Shown piece after piece: positions 6,513 to 7,220 of a DNA stretch of 7,220 nt. Origin of the DNA: Pyrinomonadaceae bacterium. Lineage in GTDB: Bacteria; Acidobacteriota; Blastocatellia; Pyrinomonadales; Pyrinomonadaceae. The notes under the pieces were generated by a model that saw nothing but the letters and a program-made list of their open reading frames with translations, was not told the DNA's origin and did not search any database. The DNA lies in contig JAJAYR010000431.1 in assembly GCA_026786155.1 (NCBI GenBank), positions 1-7,220 of the forward strand, read 5' to 3'. Every line of letters starts with the position of its first letter. Within the stretch, counting starts at the first letter, position 1. The position numbers were made by a program, and so were the translations under genes.

Positions 6513-6518
6513 CTCCTT
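6513..6518 (-). promoter_or_regulatory. Shine-Dalgarno for the ATPase
   Basis: AAGGAG read on the minus strand with a 9-nt spacer to ATG 6503. It is the strongest ribosome-binding site in the window and supports this start. Confidence 0.8.
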
Positions 6519-6562
6519 AGCTCCAAATTTTCTTAATGTTGACCCTTATTTTCCGTTTGTTA

Positions 6563-6584
6563 AATGCCTACCGTCAAAGGCATT
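6563..6584 (-). promoter_or_regulatory. Leader hairpin in the ATPase 5' UTR
   Basis: AATGCCT (6563-6569) and AGGCATT (6578-6584) are perfect 7-bp arms around an 8-nt loop. The hairpin lies between the predicted promoter and the Shine-Dalgarno, about 45 nt upstream of it. No U-tract follows in the minus direction, so it is not an obvious terminator. It could be a protein-binding, stability or leader element. Confidence 0.4.
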
Positions 6585-6603
6585 CTGTTTCATTGATGCA
6601 ACA

Positions 6604-6632
6604 AATTTAGCATAAGTTGTTTTGTGTTTCAA
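6604..6632 (-). promoter_or_regulatory. Predicted promoter of the ATPase gene
   Basis: On the minus strand a TTGAAA -35 (6627-6632) is separated by exactly 17 nt from TAAATT (6604-6609) as the -10. The -35 hexamer lies inside the palindrome 6621-6646, giving a typical repressor/operator geometry. The -10 is weak (4 of 6). A start site near 6597 would give a leader of roughly 95 nt. Confidence 0.45.
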
Positions 6633-6646
6633 GTGTGAAACACAAA
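6621..6646. promoter_or_regulatory. Palindromic operator-like site
   Basis: TTTGTGTTTCA (6621-6631) and TGAAACACAAA (6636-6646) are perfect 11-bp arms around AGTG. The core TGTTTCA-N4-TGAAACA has the size and symmetry of a site for a dimeric helix-turn-helix repressor. No such regulator is encoded in the window. It is not followed by a convincing U-tract on either strand, so a terminator reading is less likely. Confidence 0.6.
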
Positions 6647-6661
6647 TTTTAGAAAAAAAAT

Positions 6662-6690
6662 TTTATATTTTGTGGAGTTTAATGTATATT
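6662..6690 (+). promoter_or_regulatory. Possible rightward promoter
   Basis: TTTATA (6662-6667), a 17-nt spacer and TATATT (6685-6690, 5 of 6 to consensus) lie about 25 bp before the small ORF at 6715. The region is strongly AT-rich, so chance matches are likely. Confidence 0.3.
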
Positions 6691-6714
6691 GGTTAAAAAT
6701 CGGCGGTGAAAATT

Positions 6715-6759
6715 ATGAAAAATGTTCTTGCTGCTTCTGTTTCAGTTTTTGTTTTATAA
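6715..6759 (+). CDS. 14-codon signal-peptide-like ORF (leader peptide or gene remnant)
   Basis: This tiny ORF reads M-K-N-V-L-A-A-S-V-S-V-F-V-L and stops at TAA 6757-6759. It looks like the first part of an export signal (one lysine, then a hydrophobic run) and has a modest GGTGA 5 nt upstream. The TAA is in the same frame as the transposase fragment that starts at 6763. So it could be the 5' stub of an exported-protein gene interrupted by insertion, a leader peptide, or chance. An 11-bp inverted repeat begins within it. Its translation is unproven. Confidence 0.3.
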   Translation: MKNVLAASVSVFVL

Positions 6760-6786
6760 ACCATGGTTTTCACTCAAACTGAAACA
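6738..6786. repeat. 11-bp inverted repeat TGTTTCAGTTT / AAACTGAAACA
   Basis: The arms at 6738-6748 and 6776-6786 are perfect reverse complements separated by 27 nt, spanning the stop of the small ORF and the first codons of the transposase fragment. Each arm contains the same TGTTTCA heptamer as the operator-like palindrome about 100 bp away. Confidence 0.6.
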
Positions 6787-7086
6787 ACACAGTATCCAAA
6801 GATAATGGTAACTTCTACCAACCGAACGGACTACATCGTAACCAACGATATGACTCAATCAGACACCGATGAGGCTCAAAAGGCGAGCGGGCGGCGGTGG
6901 GAAATCGAACAATTTCACCGTGAAGCTAAACAAATTACGGGAATCGAATACTGCCAATACCGCTTGAATCGTTCGCAGAGAAATCACATCGCGTCGGCAT
7001 TGCTGGTCCGGGTGGCTTTCAAAGAACGGCTGATAAAACCAAACAAGCGGTTTACAGAAATGAATTTTTGTGGCTGTGCCGCCTGA
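6763..7086 (+). pseudogene. C-terminal remnant of a DDE transposase (IS4/IS701-like)
   Basis: 107 codons remain of a protein normally several times longer. Homology appears to start around residue 13 with S-T-N-R-T-D-Y-I-V-T-N-D-M. It continues through R-W-E-I-E-Q-F-H-R-E-A-K-Q, T-G-I-E-Y-C-Q and Q-R-N-H-I-A-S-A-L-L-V. R45, E49 and K56 keep the R-(3)-E-(6)-K part of the IS4-superfamily YREK signature, with E49 the third catalytic acid. The usual Tyr position is Ser42. The N-terminal part with the two catalytic Asp residues is absent. The C-terminal end is abnormal: after about residue 101 the frame runs into hairpin-repeat DNA that supplies C-G-C-A-A and the stop. It cannot be an active transposase. 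Exact IS family is uncertain. Confidence 0.75.
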
Positions 7087-7212
7087 TGTGCGGAAAGGCT
7101 CTGCCTTTCTGACCGTCGCAACGACTTTCGGCGGCTGCGCCGCGCGTTGAGAGGCATAGCCTCCAAGTATTTTGAGAATATCTGACGGAAAGGCACAGCC
7201 TTTCCGCACATC
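7085..7212. mobile_element. MITE-like hairpin-array element with about 29-bp terminal inverted repeats
   Basis: The left end, starting GATGTGCGGAAAGGC at 7085, and the right end, finishing GCCTTTCCGCACATC at 7212, are perfect inverted repeats over 15 bp. The match continues to about 29 bp with one mismatch and a 4-nt insertion (left 7085-7117, right 7184-7212). Internal stem-loops are GAAAGGC/GCCTTTC (7093-7109), CAACG...GCGGC/GCCGC...CGTTG (7119-7149), GAGGC/GCCTC (7151-7163) and CGGAAAGGC/GCCTTTCCG (7186-7206). There is no coding potential. The transposase remnant's TGA (7084-7086) overlaps its left end. The window stops 8 bp after it, so the outer boundary is uncertain. Confidence 0.65.
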
Positions 7213-7220
7213 GGCGGGCA

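Noticed and set aside
6859..7209. Minus-strand ORFs across the transposase remnant and hairpin array
   Set aside because: They start within the terminal inverted repeat and read antisense through the remnant, with no recognisable protein.

Overview
The window looks like a chromosomal stretch from an Acidobacteriota-type bacterium, most likely of the Blastocatellia/Pyrinomonadaceae kind. The strongest hint is the 1241-residue secreted protein. It combines a 'PPDxNGDVGPNH' N-terminal module, a choice-of-anchor-J-like jelly roll and C-terminal D-F-D-G-D-G-K-T-D / V-F-R-P-S repeats, an architecture common in that group. This is recognition by eye, not a database result. No tRNA, rRNA or CRISPR was seen.

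Layout. Positions 1-112 hold two unrelated heptamer tandem arrays. Then come, on +, recX (117-659) and an overlapping small conserved protein often annotated as 'N-acetylglutamate synthase' (646-1068). The last 20 codons and stop of the small protein lie inside a 78-bp palindromic repeat (1007-1084). The large secreted repeat protein follows (1133-4858). Between it and the convergent membrane-protein gene (4989-5369, -) lies a 128-bp inverted-repeat structure (4860-4987). It looks like a bidirectional terminator whose loop carries a second, inverted copy of the same palindromic repeat (4886-4961). Next on - is a RecA-fold, phage Sak4-like P-loop ATPase (5472-6503) with its own terminator (5396-5440), a strong Shine-Dalgarno and a 5' leader hairpin. 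It also has a candidate promoter whose -35 lies inside an 11-bp-arm palindrome (6621-6646). The rest of that intergenic region carries further copies of the palindrome's half-site. At the right are a 14-codon signal-peptide-like ORF, a decayed transposase C-terminus in the same frame, and a 128-bp hairpin-rich element with about 29-bp terminal inverted repeats (7085-7212).

How the parts relate. recX and the small downstream gene overlap and may be co-transcribed. The large secreted protein is probably its own unit. The ATPase looks like a single-gene, repressor-controlled unit without phage structural genes around it. No new multi-gene defence or biosynthetic system is evident. The most unusual content is non-coding: a modular three-hairpin repeat that builds a protein C-terminus at one copy and sits inside a terminator loop at the other, a different hairpin-array element abutting a transposase relic, and a cluster of TGTTTCA half-sites around the ATPase promoter.
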